Positions 1-11,788 of a stretch of DNA of 64,000 nt are shown here, piece by piece. A program made the position numbers and the translations under genes. Every line of letters starts with the position of its first letter. Position 1 is the stretch's first letter. The stretch lies in contig NZ_JACFXV010000043.1 in NCBI RefSeq assembly GCF_014050225.1, forward strand, positions 186,001 through 250,000. Reading direction: 5' to 3'. The DNA comes from Stappia albiluteola. Lineage in GTDB: Bacteria; Pseudomonadota; Alphaproteobacteria; Rhizobiales; Stappiaceae. The notes under the pieces were generated by a model. That model ran no database searches and was not told the origin of the DNA. It saw nothing but the letters and a program-made list of their open reading frames with translations.

Positions 1-1
1 G

Positions 2-25
2 ACGCTGGACGACTTTCCGATCTGA
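2..25 (+). CDS. possible 3' tail of a truncated upstream gene
   Basis: One frame at the left edge reads Thr-Leu-Asp-Asp-Phe-Pro-Ile followed by TGA at 23-25. In Hyphomicrobiales a small DUF1467 membrane protein with an acidic DD-x-P tail often lies just upstream of proS, so this may be its last codons. Seven codons cannot establish that. The sequence left of the window would settle it. Confidence 0.2.
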   Translation, partial: TLDDFPI

Positions 26-154
26 GCGGTCTACCCTCACGAAACCTTGATTGAATTTACAGGGTGAGGGCAGCCCAAACGGCGAATTGACATACCAAAC
101 GGCAGGCACCGCCCTACGCTTCTTCCCTATGGCTCATAAGGGAGGACCGTTGCC

Positions 155-781
155 ATGCATCGCGTGAAGGTATTTATGGGCGCCGCTGCGCTATTGACGA
201 GCGTGTGTTTTGCCGCTCAGGCGCAGTCGCCGGACATGTCATTCTTCATCACCAGCCAAGGGCCGGGCGACGGAGCCAATCTGGGCGGGCTGGCCGGAGC
301 CGATACCCATTGCCAGTCGCTTGCAGAGGCGGCCGGCGTCACCGGCAAGACTTGGCGCGCCTATCTCAGCACCTCTTCCGAAAACGCCCGCGACAGGATC
401 GGCAGCGGCCCGTGGGCGAATGCCAAGGGTATCGTGATTGCGGCAAGCGTCGAGGAATTGCATTCGGACGCCAACGGCATCACCAAGGAAACCGGCCTTT
501 CGGAAACGGGCGAGGTCATCAACGGCCGCGGCGACAACCCGAACCGGCATGACATCCTGACGGGCAGCAACGCGGACGGCACGGCTAATGAAAACACTTG
601 CGGGGACTGGACGCTGAACGGCGACGGCAGTGCAATGGTCGGCCACCACGACCGCATAGGCCTGCGCGACGATGCGCCGTCCAAGTCCTGGAATTCCTCG
701 CATCCGAGCCGCGGTTGCAGCCAGGATGCGCTTCGTGGCACGGGTGGCGACGGGCTGCTCTATTGCTTCGCGGCCAATTGA
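155..781 (+). CDS. secreted lectin-like protein
   Basis: A 208-residue exported protein. Residues 1-24 form a signal peptide (charged start, hydrophobic stretch, cleavage expected after AQAQ). The mature part opens with MSFFITSQGPGDGANLGGLA and contains KTWRAYLST, NTCGDWT and a C-terminal GGDGLLYCFAAN. These motifs resemble the alphaproteobacterial proteins often annotated as lectins, related to the DUF1554/endostatin-like fold. Four cysteines (near residues 53, 149, 188 and 204) could form two disulfides in the periplasm. The ATG follows a GGGAGGA-like ribosome site. It stands alone, ends at a strong terminator, and no ligand can be inferred. Coding is secure; the lectin label is family resemblance only. 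Confidence 0.75.
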   Translation: MHRVKVFMGAAALLTSVCFAAQAQSPDMSFFITSQGPGDGANLGGLAGADTHCQSLAEAAGVTGKTWRAYLSTSSENARDRIGSGPWANAKGIVIAASVEELHSDANGITKETGLSETGEVINGRGDNPNRHDILTGSNADGTANENTCGDWTLNGDGSAMVGHHDRIGLRDDAPSKSWNSSHPSRGCSQDALRGTGGDGLLYCFAAN

Positions 782-810
782 TTTGCGGGTGAAACAGGAA
801 GAATAAACAA

Positions 811-838
811 AAAAGCAAGGCCGCGAGGCCTTGCTTTT
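811..838 (+). terminator. rho-independent terminator after the lectin-like gene
   Basis: A perfect 12-bp stem: AAAAGCAAGGCC at 811-822 pairs with GGCCTTGCTTTT at 827-838 around a GCGA tetraloop. The A4/T4 flanks are symmetric, so it can work in both directions. It lies 30 bp after the stop codon at 781. Confidence 0.9.
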
Positions 839-1457
839 AAAAAGTTGCGCGTCCTTAACCTTTTCACGCCTGTTGGGACGTTAATCTTCGCAAGCGGGCA
901 GCAGCCGATAACGGCGCGCCAAAAGGTCTTTCCTCCCAAGACTCAGACCGCGATGTCTGTTATTGGCTCGGTAAGCGTTTTCACTGCCGGCCTTTGTTAT
1001 GGGGAGGGAAGTTACTCCATCGAATTCCGCTTGTCATCATTTTGTGCAACTTCCGCCTAAAAAATTTGCTCTTGGCCTTTTGACGGAGGGAGATATTTTT
1101 TGACCATTCGATCAAAATGCTAAAATCCTTTTCTAATGAAGCGCTTGTGCGTGGTGTGCTGGATTCCGTAACCGGGCGGCCCGGCGGCGGTGATTTCGCG
1201 GGCAGGGCTGCAATCCTGGATTGAGCGTGTTCGCGGCCAGGATTGCACGCTGTCGCGGCTAAATCTCGCATCCGCGATTCCCCTGACCGTGGGGCTTGTG
1301 TTTTGGGGGGCGATGCGCTTTGTGTTCAAGCGCAGGAATCAGGTGGTTTCCCGTGAGGCTGAGGGATTCCTGACAGAGAGAAATTATCGCTCTTTCCGCG
1401 AGCCCGAAGCGACATCGCCGGCTTTCGGCAAGACGAACCAGCCGATGAGTGCCGCGC
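839..1457. other. 619-bp intergenic stretch upstream of proS
   Basis: No convincing gene is seen on either strand. The part from about 950 to 1140 is visibly richer in A and T than the surroundings. A weak promoter-like pair, TTGACC at 1100-1105 and TAAAAT at 1121-1126, has only a 15-bp spacer. An 11-bp inverted repeat at 1209-1247 is listed separately. Reading frames continuing into proS from upstream lack the proS start context and were not accepted. A long structured 5' leader or a small RNA gene is possible. Confidence 0.5.
1209..1247. repeat. 11-bp perfect inverted repeat upstream of proS
   Basis: TGCAATCCTGG at 1209-1219 is repeated inverted as CCAGGATTGCA at 1237-1247, with a 17-nt loop. 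No T-run follows, so it is not an ordinary terminator. It lies 210 bp before the proS start and could be part of a leader RNA or a protein-binding palindrome. Confidence 0.55.
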
Positions 1458-2786
1458 ATGCGTCTGTCCCGATACTTCCTGCCCATCCTCAAGGAAACGC
1501 CGAAGGAAGCGGAGATCGTCTCCCACCGCCTGATGCTGCGGGCCGGGATGATCCGCCAGGAATCGGCGGGCATCTACGCGTGGTTGCCCTTGGGCTTGCG
1601 CGTGCTGCGCAAGATCGAGCGGATCGTCGAGGAAGAGCAGAACCGCTCCGGTGCGGTGCAACTGTTGATGCCGACGATCCAGGCGGCGGACCTGTGGCGC
1701 GAGAGCGGGCGCTACGACGCTTATGGCAAGGAGATGCTGCGCATCACCGACCGCCATGAGCGCGAGATGCTGTACGGTCCGACCAACGAGGAGATGATCA
1801 CCGAGATCTTCCGGGCCTACATACGGTCGTACAAGGATCTGCCGCTGAATCTCTACCACATCCAGTGGAAGTTCCGTGACGAGGTGCGCCCCCGCTTCGG
1901 CATCATGCGCGGCCGCGAGTTCCTGATGAAGGATGCCTATTCTTTCGACACCGACAAGGAAGCGGCGCGCCACGCCTATAACCGCATGTTTGTCGCCTAT
2001 CTCAGGACCTTCGACCGGATGGGACTGAAGGCGATCCCGATGCGCGCCGATACCGGACCGATCGGCGGCGACATGAGTCACGAGTTCATCATCCTCGCCT
2101 CGACCGGTGAGAGCGAGGTGTTCTGCAGCAAGGATATCCTTGACCTGCCGATTCCCGGCGCGGACACGGATTTTGCCTCCGACCTGACGCCGATCGTCGA
2201 GGCCTGGACGACCCCCTACGCGGCGACCGACGAGATGCACGACGAAGCCGCCTTCAATCAGGTGGCCGAGGACCGCAAGGTTTCGGCGCGCGGCATCGAG
2301 GTGGGGCATATCTTCTATTTCGGCACGAAGTATTCCGAGCCGATGAACGCGAAAGTCACCCTGTCGGATGGCTCGGAAGCCGTCGTTCACATGGGATCCT
2401 ACGGCATCGGCGTGTCGCGGCTGCTTGGAGCCATCATCGAGGCGCATCACGACGACGAGGGCATCGTCTGGCCGGCTTCGGTCGCGCCATTCCATGTCGG
2501 CCTGATCAACCTGAAGCCGGGCGACGCCGCGACGGACGAGGCCTGCGCGGACTTCTACCGGCAGCTGGAAAATGCCGGCATTGAAGTTCTCTATGATGAC
2601 GAGGATACTCGGGCCGGCGCGAAATTCGCCACGATGGACCTCATCGGCTTGCCCTGGCAGTTGATCGTCGGTCCGCGTGGGTTGAAGGACGGCGTCGTGG
2701 AGTTGAAGAACCGCCGCAGCGGCGAGCGCGTCTCGCTTTCGCCGCAGGAAGCGATCAACCGTCTGATCGCCGAACTGAAGGGCTGA
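1458..2786 (+). CDS. proS: prolyl-tRNA synthetase, short form
   Basis: Charges tRNA-Pro with proline in the cytoplasm. The 442-residue length is that of the short alphaproteobacterial form, which lacks the roughly 180-residue editing insertion of the E. coli enzyme. Class II synthetase features are visible: motif 2 around residues 137-162 ([10 protein letters not shown], then [11 protein letters not shown]) and motif 3 [14 protein letters not shown] near residue 315. A C-terminal anticodon-binding domain follows (ending in RLIAELKG). I chose the ATG at 1458 because family members start [11 protein letters not shown]; an in-frame GTG at 1449 would add three residues. lolC follows after 36 bp, so the genes are probably co-transcribed. 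Confidence 0.97.
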   Translation: MRLSRYFLPILKETPKEAEIVSHRLMLRAGMIRQESAGIYAWLPLGLRVLRKIERIVEEEQNRSGAVQLLMPTIQAADLWRESGRYDAYGKEMLRITDRHEREMLYGPTNEEMITEIFRAYIRSYKDLPLNLYHIQWKFRDEVRPRFGIMRGREFLMKDAYSFDTDKEAARHAYNRMFVAYLRTFDRMGLKAIPMRADTGPIGGDMSHEFIILASTGESEVFCSKDILDLPIPGADTDFASDLTPIVEAWTTPYAATDEMHDEAAFNQVAEDRKVSARGIEVGHIFYFGTKYSEPMNAKVTLSDGSEAVVHMGSYGIGVSRLLGAIIEAHHDDEGIVWPASVAPFHVGLINLKPGDAATDEACADFYRQLENAGIEVLYDDEDTRAGAKFATMDLIGLPWQLIVGPRGLKDGVVELKNRRSGERVSLSPQEAINRLIAELKG

Positions 2787-2822
2787 TTCTCATCTGACCC
2801 TAGCCGAGGAAACCGTCGCCCG

Positions 2823-4112
2823 ATGAGTGCCAGCGCCGACGCCGCAAGCCAGCCGAACGGAACGAGACCCTTCGCTGCCTTCGAATGGATGATCGCCGGT
2901 CGCTACCTCCGCGCAAGGCGGCGGGAAACCTTCATCTCGGTCATTGCAGGTTTCTCCTTCGTCGGCATCATGCTGGGCGTGGCGACGCTTATCATCGTCA
3001 TGGCGGTGATGAACGGCTTTCGCGGCGAGCTGCTGTCGAAGATCCTCGGCATCAACGGCCACATGCTGCTGCAGCCCATCGATTCGCCGCTCGACGATTT
3101 CGACGCGGTGGCCGCCCGGCTCGACAATGTAGACGGCGTTCGCTTCGCCATGCCCTTCGTGGAAGGACAGGCGCTGGTTTCCGGCCCTTCGGGCGCATTC
3201 GGCGGGCTGGTGCGCGGCGTGCGCGCCTCCGACCTGAGGCAGTTGCCGCTGGTGGCGGAGAACGTGCGCGCCGGAACGCTCGACGGTTTCGACGAGAGCA
3301 CGTCGATTGCCATCGGCACGCGCATGGCGCAGCAGCTTGGCGTCACCGTCGGCGACACCGTGACACTCGTCAGCCCCAAGGGAAATGTCACGCCGCTGGG
3401 CGTGACGCCGCGCGTGAAGGGCTATCCGGTGACAGCGATCTTCGAGATCGGCATGTCGGAATACGACAGCACCTTCGTCTTCATGCCGCTTGAGGAAGGC
3501 CAGCGCTACTTCAACCAGGACGGCGCGGCGACCGGCATCGAGATCTTCGCGACCGATCCCGATGCCGTCGGCGAAATGCGTATTGCGGTGGAAGGCGGCG
3601 CCGGCCGGCCGGCTTTCGTCTCCGACTGGCGGCAGCGCAACGTCACCTTCTTCTCCGCGCTCGAGGTGGAGCGCAACGTGATGTTCCTGATCCTGACGCT
3701 GATCGTGCTGGTGGCGGCGCTCAACATCATCTCCGGCATGACGATGCTGGTGAAGGACAAGGGGCACGACATCGCCATCCTGCGCACGATGGGCGCGACG
3801 CGCGGCGCGATCATGCGCGTATTCGTCATCACCGGGGCCAGCATCGGCGTGGTCGGTACGATCGCGGGCTTCGTTCTCGGCTTCGTCGTCTGCCAGAACG
3901 TGGAGACGATCCGTCAGTTCATCTCCTGGCTGACCCGCACCGAGCTGTTTTCGCCGGAACTTTATTTCCTCAGCCGCCTGCCGGCGGACATGGACACGGG
4001 TGAGACGATCACTGTGGTGCTGATGGCGCTCGTGCTGTCGCTGCTTGCGACGCTTTATCCGGCATGGCGTGCGGCGCGCCTCGATCCTGTGGAGGCGCTT
4101 AGATACGAATGA
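2823..4112 (+). CDS. lolC: lipoprotein-releasing ABC transporter permease LolC/LolE
   Basis: Inner-membrane permease of the Lol exporter, which extracts outer-membrane lipoproteins for handover to LolA. The 429 residues show the family layout: a transmembrane segment near residues 38-62 ([19 protein letters not shown]), a large periplasmic domain, and three C-terminal segments of the FtsX type, including [20 protein letters not shown]. The C-terminus [18 protein letters not shown] is typical. One permease gene followed by one ATPase implies a homodimeric LolCE-like unit; no second permease is in the window. Its stop overlaps the lolD start by 4 bp (ATGA), which indicates translational coupling. 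Confidence 0.95.
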   Translation: MSASADAASQPNGTRPFAAFEWMIAGRYLRARRRETFISVIAGFSFVGIMLGVATLIIVMAVMNGFRGELLSKILGINGHMLLQPIDSPLDDFDAVAARLDNVDGVRFAMPFVEGQALVSGPSGAFGGLVRGVRASDLRQLPLVAENVRAGTLDGFDESTSIAIGTRMAQQLGVTVGDTVTLVSPKGNVTPLGVTPRVKGYPVTAIFEIGMSEYDSTFVFMPLEEGQRYFNQDGAATGIEIFATDPDAVGEMRIAVEGGAGRPAFVSDWRQRNVTFFSALEVERNVMFLILTLIVLVAALNIISGMTMLVKDKGHDIAILRTMGATRGAIMRVFVITGASIGVVGTIAGFVLGFVVCQNVETIRQFISWLTRTELFSPELYFLSRLPADMDTGETITVVLMALVLSLLATLYPAWRAARLDPVEALRYE

Positions 4113-4840
4113 CCATTCAGCAGGAGGAAAACCGCTGGCAGGAGCCGATGCAGGAGGCGCATGACGCGCCGCCCCTGGAGCTCGTCGATATCCGCAAAAG
4201 CTTCAGCGAGGGGAAAGGGCGTCTCAACGTGCTGAAGGGCGCGAACCTGACGCTCTACCCGGGACAGATCGTAGCACTCGTCGCGCCGTCGGGCGCGGGC
4301 AAGTCGACCCTGCTGCAGATTGCCGGACTGCTTGAGCGACCCGACGAGGGCGAGGTCTATATCGGCGGCGTCGCCTGCGGGCGGGCCTCCGACAGCCAGC
4401 GTACGGCGATCCGGCGCAACGATATCGGCTTCGTTTATCAGTTCCACCACCTGCTGCCGGAGTTTACGGCGCTGGAAAATGTCGCCCTGCCGCAGCTGAT
4501 CCGGGGACTCGACCGGAAGGAGGCGGAGGAACGCAGCCGGCAACTTCTGGGCTATATGCGGCTTTCGGAGCGTGTGACGCACCGTCCGGCCGAGCTTTCG
4601 GGTGGGGAGCGGCAGCGGGTGGCGATCGCAAGGGCCGTGGCAAACGCTCCCCGGCTGTTGCTTGCCGATGAGCCGACCGGCAATCTCGATCCGAAGACGG
4701 CCGCCTATGTGTTCGATGCATTGGTAGCGCTCGTACGGGCGTCGGGACTGGCGGCGGTGCTGGCCACTCATAACCTGGAGCTGGCCGAGCGGATGGATCG
4801 CCGTATCACGCTGGAAGACGGGTTGGTGCTGGAAATCTGA
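4109..4840 (+). CDS. lolD: lipoprotein-releasing ABC transporter ATPase LolD
   Basis: ATPase that powers lipoprotein release from the inner membrane together with the preceding permease. The 243 residues carry all ABC motifs: Walker [10 protein letters not shown] at about 59-67, signature LSGGE at 163-167, Walker B LLLADE at 183-188, and the H-loop in [12 protein letters not shown]. The first residue of the usual GPSGxGKS Walker A is Ala here, a tolerated variant. The N-terminal 20 residues are longer than in the E. coli protein. It begins inside the permease stop codon. Confidence 0.96.
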   Translation: MTIQQEENRWQEPMQEAHDAPPLELVDIRKSFSEGKGRLNVLKGANLTLYPGQIVALVAPSGAGKSTLLQIAGLLERPDEGEVYIGGVACGRASDSQRTAIRRNDIGFVYQFHHLLPEFTALENVALPQLIRGLDRKEAEERSRQLLGYMRLSERVTHRPAELSGGERQRVAIARAVANAPRLLLADEPTGNLDPKTAAYVFDALVALVRASGLAAVLATHNLELAERMDRRITLEDGLVLEI

Positions 4841-4944
4841 CCGGCGGACGGTGGGACAGAATCGGGCAAGACGAAGCCTCAAACCCATCTATTTAGGAAC
4901 TATTTACCACTTTGAACAAGAAGAACATAAGGGGGTTGTAAAAA

Positions 4945-4959
4945 GAACAATACGGGAAC
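4945..4959 (+). promoter_or_regulatory. LexA (SOS) box upstream of the miniprotein gene
   Basis: GAAC at 4945-4948 and GAAC at 4956-4959 are separated by exactly 7 bp, matching the alphaproteobacterial LexA operator GTTC-N7-GTTC read on the other strand. A possible -35 (TTGTAA, 4936-4941) and a weak -10 (CAAGAT, 4959-4964) would put the box in the promoter spacer, the same arrangement seen at lexA in this window. The nearest downstream gene is the 36-codon ORF at 5002, then dnaE. Confidence 0.65.
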
Positions 4960-5001
4960 AAGATCATTTGCATCGATTGAGCAATCAGGTGGGGGATGAT
5001 C

Positions 5002-5112
5002 ATGTTCGGTTTTGCGAGAGATTTCTTCCAGGACGTCGCGGCTTTCGGATCGCTCGTTATGTTCGCAACCACGCTTGCCGTGTGGAGCGATGCCTTGATG
5101 GCGGTGTTTTGA
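5002..5112 (+). CDS. 36-residue single-span membrane miniprotein, putatively SOS-controlled
   Basis: A short ORF encoding 36 residues, MFGFARDFFQ at the start and WSDALMAVF at the end. Residues 12-35 (starting VAAFGSLVMFATTLAVW) form one hydrophobic segment after a short charged head, so an inner-membrane protein is expected. I chose the ATG at 5002 because GGTGGGGG at 4988-4995 then sits 6 bp upstream; the ATG at 4996 would touch that site. A LexA box lies 42 bp before the start. Size, topology and presumed control recall SidA of Caulobacter, a 29-residue LexA-regulated inner-membrane inhibitor of cell division. That similarity is inference from features, not from alignment. dnaE follows. 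Confidence 0.6.
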   Translation: MFGFARDFFQDVAAFGSLVMFATTLAVWSDALMAVF

Positions 5113-5230
5113 GCTGCCCCCCTCTCTCCCGTCTTTTCCACATGCGCCTTAAAACGGTGGGCGAGTTGACGGCCGCGGTCGAAGCGGGCACCTGAATCGG
5201 GCAAGATCGATCAGGTATTTTGCCTTCTGT

Positions 5231-5259
5231 CCCGTCCGCGTGCGATCGATGCGGGCGGG
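5231..5259 (+). repeat. stem-loop just before dnaE
   Basis: CCCGTCCGC at 5231-5239 pairs with GCGGGCGGG at 5251-5259 (one G-U pair) around an 11-nt loop. It lies 20 bp before the dnaE ATG and has no T-run. It could limit read-through from the SOS-boxed promoter or shape the dnaE ribosome site. Confidence 0.4.
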
Positions 5260-5279
5260 AAAGCCTTCGGGGATGCGTG

Positions 5280-8720
<3,441 letters not shown>

Positions 8721-9177
8721 CGGAGCGAGGACCGGCAGCCGTCCGCTCCGATTCAGGTGCCATATCCGCAATTGGGCAGAAGTACCTGGTGAACAGCAGC
8801 GTAAACGAGTGAAGCGCCTCACAAATTGTGGCCTCCGACGCGACGCGTCGCAAAGTGTAGCCGCGCCAAGCTCCATTGAGGCGCGCGACTGCAAATTGCC
8901 ATTTTCGTTTTTAGGAAATTTACGATAGGGTATTCAGGTTGAAGTCAACTTGATTTGCTTTGGCATTGGGGGATTCGACAGAGAAATCTTCCGATGTTGC
9001 CGGAATGTGGTGGGTCGTGTGGGCGGTGAGATTAATTGAAAGAAGTGACTACTTTGTTTTTCTTGAGATTGAACGAAATGACGACTTCCGGTTCGATGGC
9101 GTCAGCTTGAGAAAAACCGGCCAGCCTGCGAAACCTGCCAGATAAGAGAAGGACGGTCCAGCCAGAGCGGGGGCGGC
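8721..9177. other. 457-bp intergenic region after dnaE
   Basis: Begins with a stem-loop at 8721-8750 (CGGAGC against GCTCCG, and GGAC against GTCC) that may end dnaE transcription, although no T-run follows. A perfect 12-bp palindrome, GCGACGCGTCGC, lies at 8840-8851. A weak promoter-like pair, TTGCCA (8896-8901) and TTTACG (8919-8924) with a 17-bp spacer, points toward the protease gene at 9178. From about 8890 to 9100 the base composition is less GC-rich than the flanks. A frame from 8960 to 9145 starts at TTG without a ribosome site and was not accepted. Confidence 0.45.
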
Positions 9178-10212
9178 ATGGATGCGCGCATTGCACAGCG
9201 GCGTCTCGGCAGGCATCAACTCAGCGGCTTTCGCCGTGAGGTGATCCGGCGGATGTGGCGGGCGGAAGTCTCGCCGGAAGGTCTTTGGGCGCGGCCGACA
9301 TTCGCGTTCGCCGCCGATGACCTCCCGGACCATCTGCGGGAACTTCTGGTCGGCCTTGATGCTGACGATCCGGTCCACGCGAGGATCGCTCAAGGCTGGA
9401 TAGGCCTGTCTCCGGCCACCAACCCGGACTATGGCGACATTCTTCAGATCGTTCAGGGGATACTCGCCCATTGCGGGGTCAGTCAGCCGCTTCCGGCAAG
9501 CGGTCTCAGTTTCCATACAACATTCGACGCCGGCTTTTTTCGGGGACCCGTTTTCGGCCTCGGTTCCTTCATCAGCCTGAGCATCGGCCTGCTGCAATCG
9601 CTCGATGTCCTGAACGAATGGGTACTCGGCGCCTCCGATATTCATTTCGGTGCCATGACGCATGTGGCTGCGCTCGAGCAGGCCTATCTCGACGCGACCT
9701 TCCATGCGCTTCCCTTCATGCTGGGCCTGACGGCTGACATCCATGGCGAGGGCGGGGAGGCAGCCTTTCGGGCGGTCGTCATGGAAGAAACTCCGGGCTT
9801 TGACCGATATGCCCGCATGGGCCATATGATCGCGAAGACCCAGAAGGTCTGGATCGTGCTCCACGAGGTCGCCCATTGGCATCTCGGGCACCGGCGCATG
9901 AGCGGCATGGGTTCGCACCGCCAGGAATACGAAGCCGACCGGCAAGCCCTGCTATGGCTGCTGGACTGTGAAGCGGCGGAGGGCGTGCTTGAGAACAATG
10001 TTCCAAGCGAAGTGGCGATACCCACGCTCTTCGACCTTCTGCGCTGCGCGGAAGGCCTCCATCCATTCGAGAGCGATACCCATCCGACATACGCCGACCG
10101 ATGGAGCCGGATTGCCGAAACGGCGGAAGTTCGTGCCCGTTGGGGTCCTATTGCCTTCGATCCGCAAATCTTCACCTACCTCTCCCGCGAAATGGAGGCG
10201 CGACATGAATGA
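9178..10212 (+). CDS. HEXXH zinc metalloprotease-like protein of unknown role
   Basis: A 344-residue protein I cannot place in a named family. The clear motif is HEVAHWHLGH at residues 229-238, a zincin HEXXH core, followed by a second acidic motif EYEAD at 250-254 that could give the third zinc ligand (E250 or E252). This spacing resembles ImmA/IrrE, Lit-type or M48-type peptidases. The N-terminal 200 residues match nothing I recognise. No signal peptide is visible; residues 126-145 (LGSFISLSIGLLQSL region) are mildly hydrophobic, so the protein is probably cytosolic. The next gene, a small membrane protein, overlaps by 8 bp, so the two act as a coupled pair. Target unknown. Confidence 0.8.
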   Translation: MDARIAQRRLGRHQLSGFRREVIRRMWRAEVSPEGLWARPTFAFAADDLPDHLRELLVGLDADDPVHARIAQGWIGLSPATNPDYGDILQIVQGILAHCGVSQPLPASGLSFHTTFDAGFFRGPVFGLGSFISLSIGLLQSLDVLNEWVLGASDIHFGAMTHVAALEQAYLDATFHALPFMLGLTADIHGEGGEAAFRAVVMEETPGFDRYARMGHMIAKTQKVWIVLHEVAHWHLGHRRMSGMGSHRQEYEADRQALLWLLDCEAAEGVLENNVPSEVAIPTLFDLLRCAEGLHPFESDTHPTYADRWSRIAETAEVRARWGPIAFDPQIFTYLSREMEARHE

Positions 10213-10534
10213 TCTGGCTTTCTTCGAACCCAATTCGGTACTGACGGCGGGAGGCGCGTCCTTCGTCATCCAGCTTGTCGCGAACACGCTGGCCCAATTC
10301 GGCGTGGGGCAACGCTGGACTGCCGGTCTCCTGTCGCTGGTGCTTGCGGGCCTAAACGCCGATCCGCAACTGAACGTCGCCTGGCTCATCCTGATGACGG
10401 TCATCAATGCCTGCTTCCTGTTTTGCACGGCGCTGGGGCTGAGCCAGTCGTTCAGGCAGGTCGGCGGTGGAGGTCTTGGTTTCGGCGCCACGCGGGATAC
10501 GGCCTGGACGCGCTTTTTCAGCTCCTGGTTCTGA
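10205..10534 (+). CDS. small membrane protein coupled to the metalloprotease
   Basis: A 109-residue protein starting at the ATG at 10205, inside the end of the protease gene (8-bp overlap). Hydrophobic segments lie at about 15-35 (GGASFVIQLVANTLAQ), 39-53 (WTAGLLSLVLAGLNA) and 57-80 (VAWLILMTVINACFLFC). This suggests two or three membrane spans and a polar, Gly- and Arg-rich tail ending in FFSSWF. The layout resembles small holin-like or anchoring membrane proteins, but I recognise no family. The tight overlap argues for a functional partnership with the HEXXH protein. Confidence 0.7.
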   Translation: MNDLAFFEPNSVLTAGGASFVIQLVANTLAQFGVGQRWTAGLLSLVLAGLNADPQLNVAWLILMTVINACFLFCTALGLSQSFRQVGGGGLGFGATRDTAWTRFFSSWF

Positions 10535-10606
10535 CCTCCGGGTGGCATGGCAGCGGCTTCAGGGCGGTATTTCATGGCATTGGCGTCGGAGAACGCCGGC
10601 ATGGAC

Positions 10607-10635
10607 TTGAATTGGCGCGCGGCGGCGCTTATAAG
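10607..10635 (+). promoter_or_regulatory. rpsB promoter
   Basis: TTGAAT at 10607-10612 (preceded by C, as in many alphaproteobacterial -35 elements) and TATAAG at 10630-10635 are separated by an ideal 17 bp. Transcription would begin near 10642, giving a leader of about 110 nt before rpsB. Such a leader is long enough for autoregulation by S2, although no specific fold was recognised. Confidence 0.6.
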
Positions 10636-10753
10636 GCGCGCATTCCACACGCAGGGCCGGTATCGCGGAAACGCGAGATCCATCCGGTGAAAGCACGGCA
10701 GATGCCGTTGCGCCCTGCGGAGGTTCAACCGGAAAAACAGGAGTTGCAAGGCT

Positions 10754-11530
10754 ATGGCCCTGCCCGATTTCACTATGCGCCAACTGCTTGAAGCAGGCGT
10801 GCATTTCGGTCACCAGAAGCACCGCTGGAACCCGAAGATGGGTCAGTACATCTTCGGCGTGCGCAACAATATCCACATCATCGATCTCGCTCAGTCGGTG
10901 CCGATGCTGCACCAGGCGCTGAAAGCGGTGTCGGATACGGTTGCCGCCGGTGGCCGCGTTCTGCTCGTCGGCACGAAACGCCAGGCCCAGGAAGCGGTCG
11001 CCGAAGCGGCCCGCCGCTCGGCCCAGTACTATGTCAACGCCCGCTGGCTCGGCGGCATGCTGACCAACTGGAAGACGATTTCCCAGTCGATCCAGCGGCT
11101 GCGCAAGCTGGAAGAGCTGCTCGGCAACGAGAACAGCGGCCTGACCAAGAAGGAACGCCTGTTCCTGAGCCGCGAGCGCGAAAAGCTCGAGCGCAACCTT
11201 GGCGGCATCAAGGACATGGGCGGTCTGCCCGACCTGATCTTCATCATCGACACCAACCGCGAGGCGATCGCCATCCAGGAGGCTCGCCGCCTTGGGATCC
11301 CGGTTGCCGCGGTCGTCGATTCCAACTGCGATCCGGACGGCATCAACTATCCGGTTCCCGGCAATGACGACGCCGGTCGCGCCATCACGCTCTATTGCGA
11401 CCTCATCGCCCGCGCCGCCATCGACGGCATTGCGCGTGCCCAGGGCAGCATGGGCGTCGACGTCGGAGCTTCCGAGGAAGCTCCGGTCGAGCCGGCCCTG
11501 GCCGACGAAGGTGAGGCCGCTGCCGAATAA
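10754..11530 (+). CDS. rpsB: 30S ribosomal protein S2
   Basis: Structural protein of the small ribosomal subunit. The 258 residues contain the family features [20 protein letters not shown] at the N-terminus, [14 protein letters not shown] near residue 97, and [19 protein letters not shown]. The acidic C-terminal tail ([18 protein letters not shown]) is typical of alphaproteobacteria. The ATG is preceded by an AGGAGTTG ribosome site. tsf follows in the conserved rpsB-tsf order, separated by a hairpin-containing spacer. Confidence 0.98.
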   Translation: MALPDFTMRQLLEAGVHFGHQKHRWNPKMGQYIFGVRNNIHIIDLAQSVPMLHQALKAVSDTVAAGGRVLLVGTKRQAQEAVAEAARRSAQYYVNARWLGGMLTNWKTISQSIQRLRKLEELLGNENSGLTKKERLFLSREREKLERNLGGIKDMGGLPDLIFIIDTNREAIAIQEARRLGIPVAAVVDSNCDPDGINYPVPGNDDAGRAITLYCDLIARAAIDGIARAQGSMGVDVGASEEAPVEPALADEGEAAAE

Positions 11531-11540
11531 AGCAGGACAG

Positions 11541-11572
11541 CCGGCCGAGGCGGCGGACAGTCGCCCGGCCGG
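11541..11572 (+). repeat. stem-loop after rpsB
   Basis: CCGGCCG at 11541-11547 pairs with CGGCCGG at 11566-11572. It lies 10 bp after the rpsB stop codon, with no T-run. It may protect the 3' end of the rpsB message or be the first element of the rpsB-tsf spacer. Confidence 0.4.
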
Positions 11573-11731
11573 AAGCCTTGCCGAAGTCATCCGGTCGTCA
11601 TGGCCTTTTGTCATGCGAGGATGGCTGGTGGAGTTTCCGGGATTCGCGCCAACGGCGTTTCGCGCGGCGCGGTCCTGTTTCAAGAGCATGACCATCGCGA
11701 ACAGCCTCCGGTAACGGTGGCCGATGGTCGG

Positions 11732-11750
11732 GGGCGGACCGAGTCCGCCC
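11732..11750 (+). terminator. attenuator-like hairpin between rpsB and tsf
   Basis: A perfect 8-bp stem, GGGCGGAC at 11732-11739 with GTCCGCCC at 11743-11750, and a 3-nt loop. It is followed by GTTTCATT and then the tsf start 39 bp later. This looks like a leaky terminator that sets the ratio of S2 to EF-Ts. Confidence 0.5.
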
Positions 11751-11788
11751 GTTTCATTCCAACAGATAACCCATCAACGAGGCGATCG

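Noticed and set aside
1190-1759. Open frame entering proS from upstream
   Set aside because: It is out of the proS frame over most of its length, and proS has a full motif set from 1458.
8840-8851. 12-bp palindrome GCGACGCGTCGC as an operator
   Set aside because: Short GC palindromes are common in such DNA, and no promoter is aligned with it; noted only in the intergenic entry.
8960-9145. Short ORF (61 codons) before the metalloprotease gene
   Set aside because: TTG start without ribosome site, no protein-like pattern, and A+T-richer composition suggests promoter DNA.
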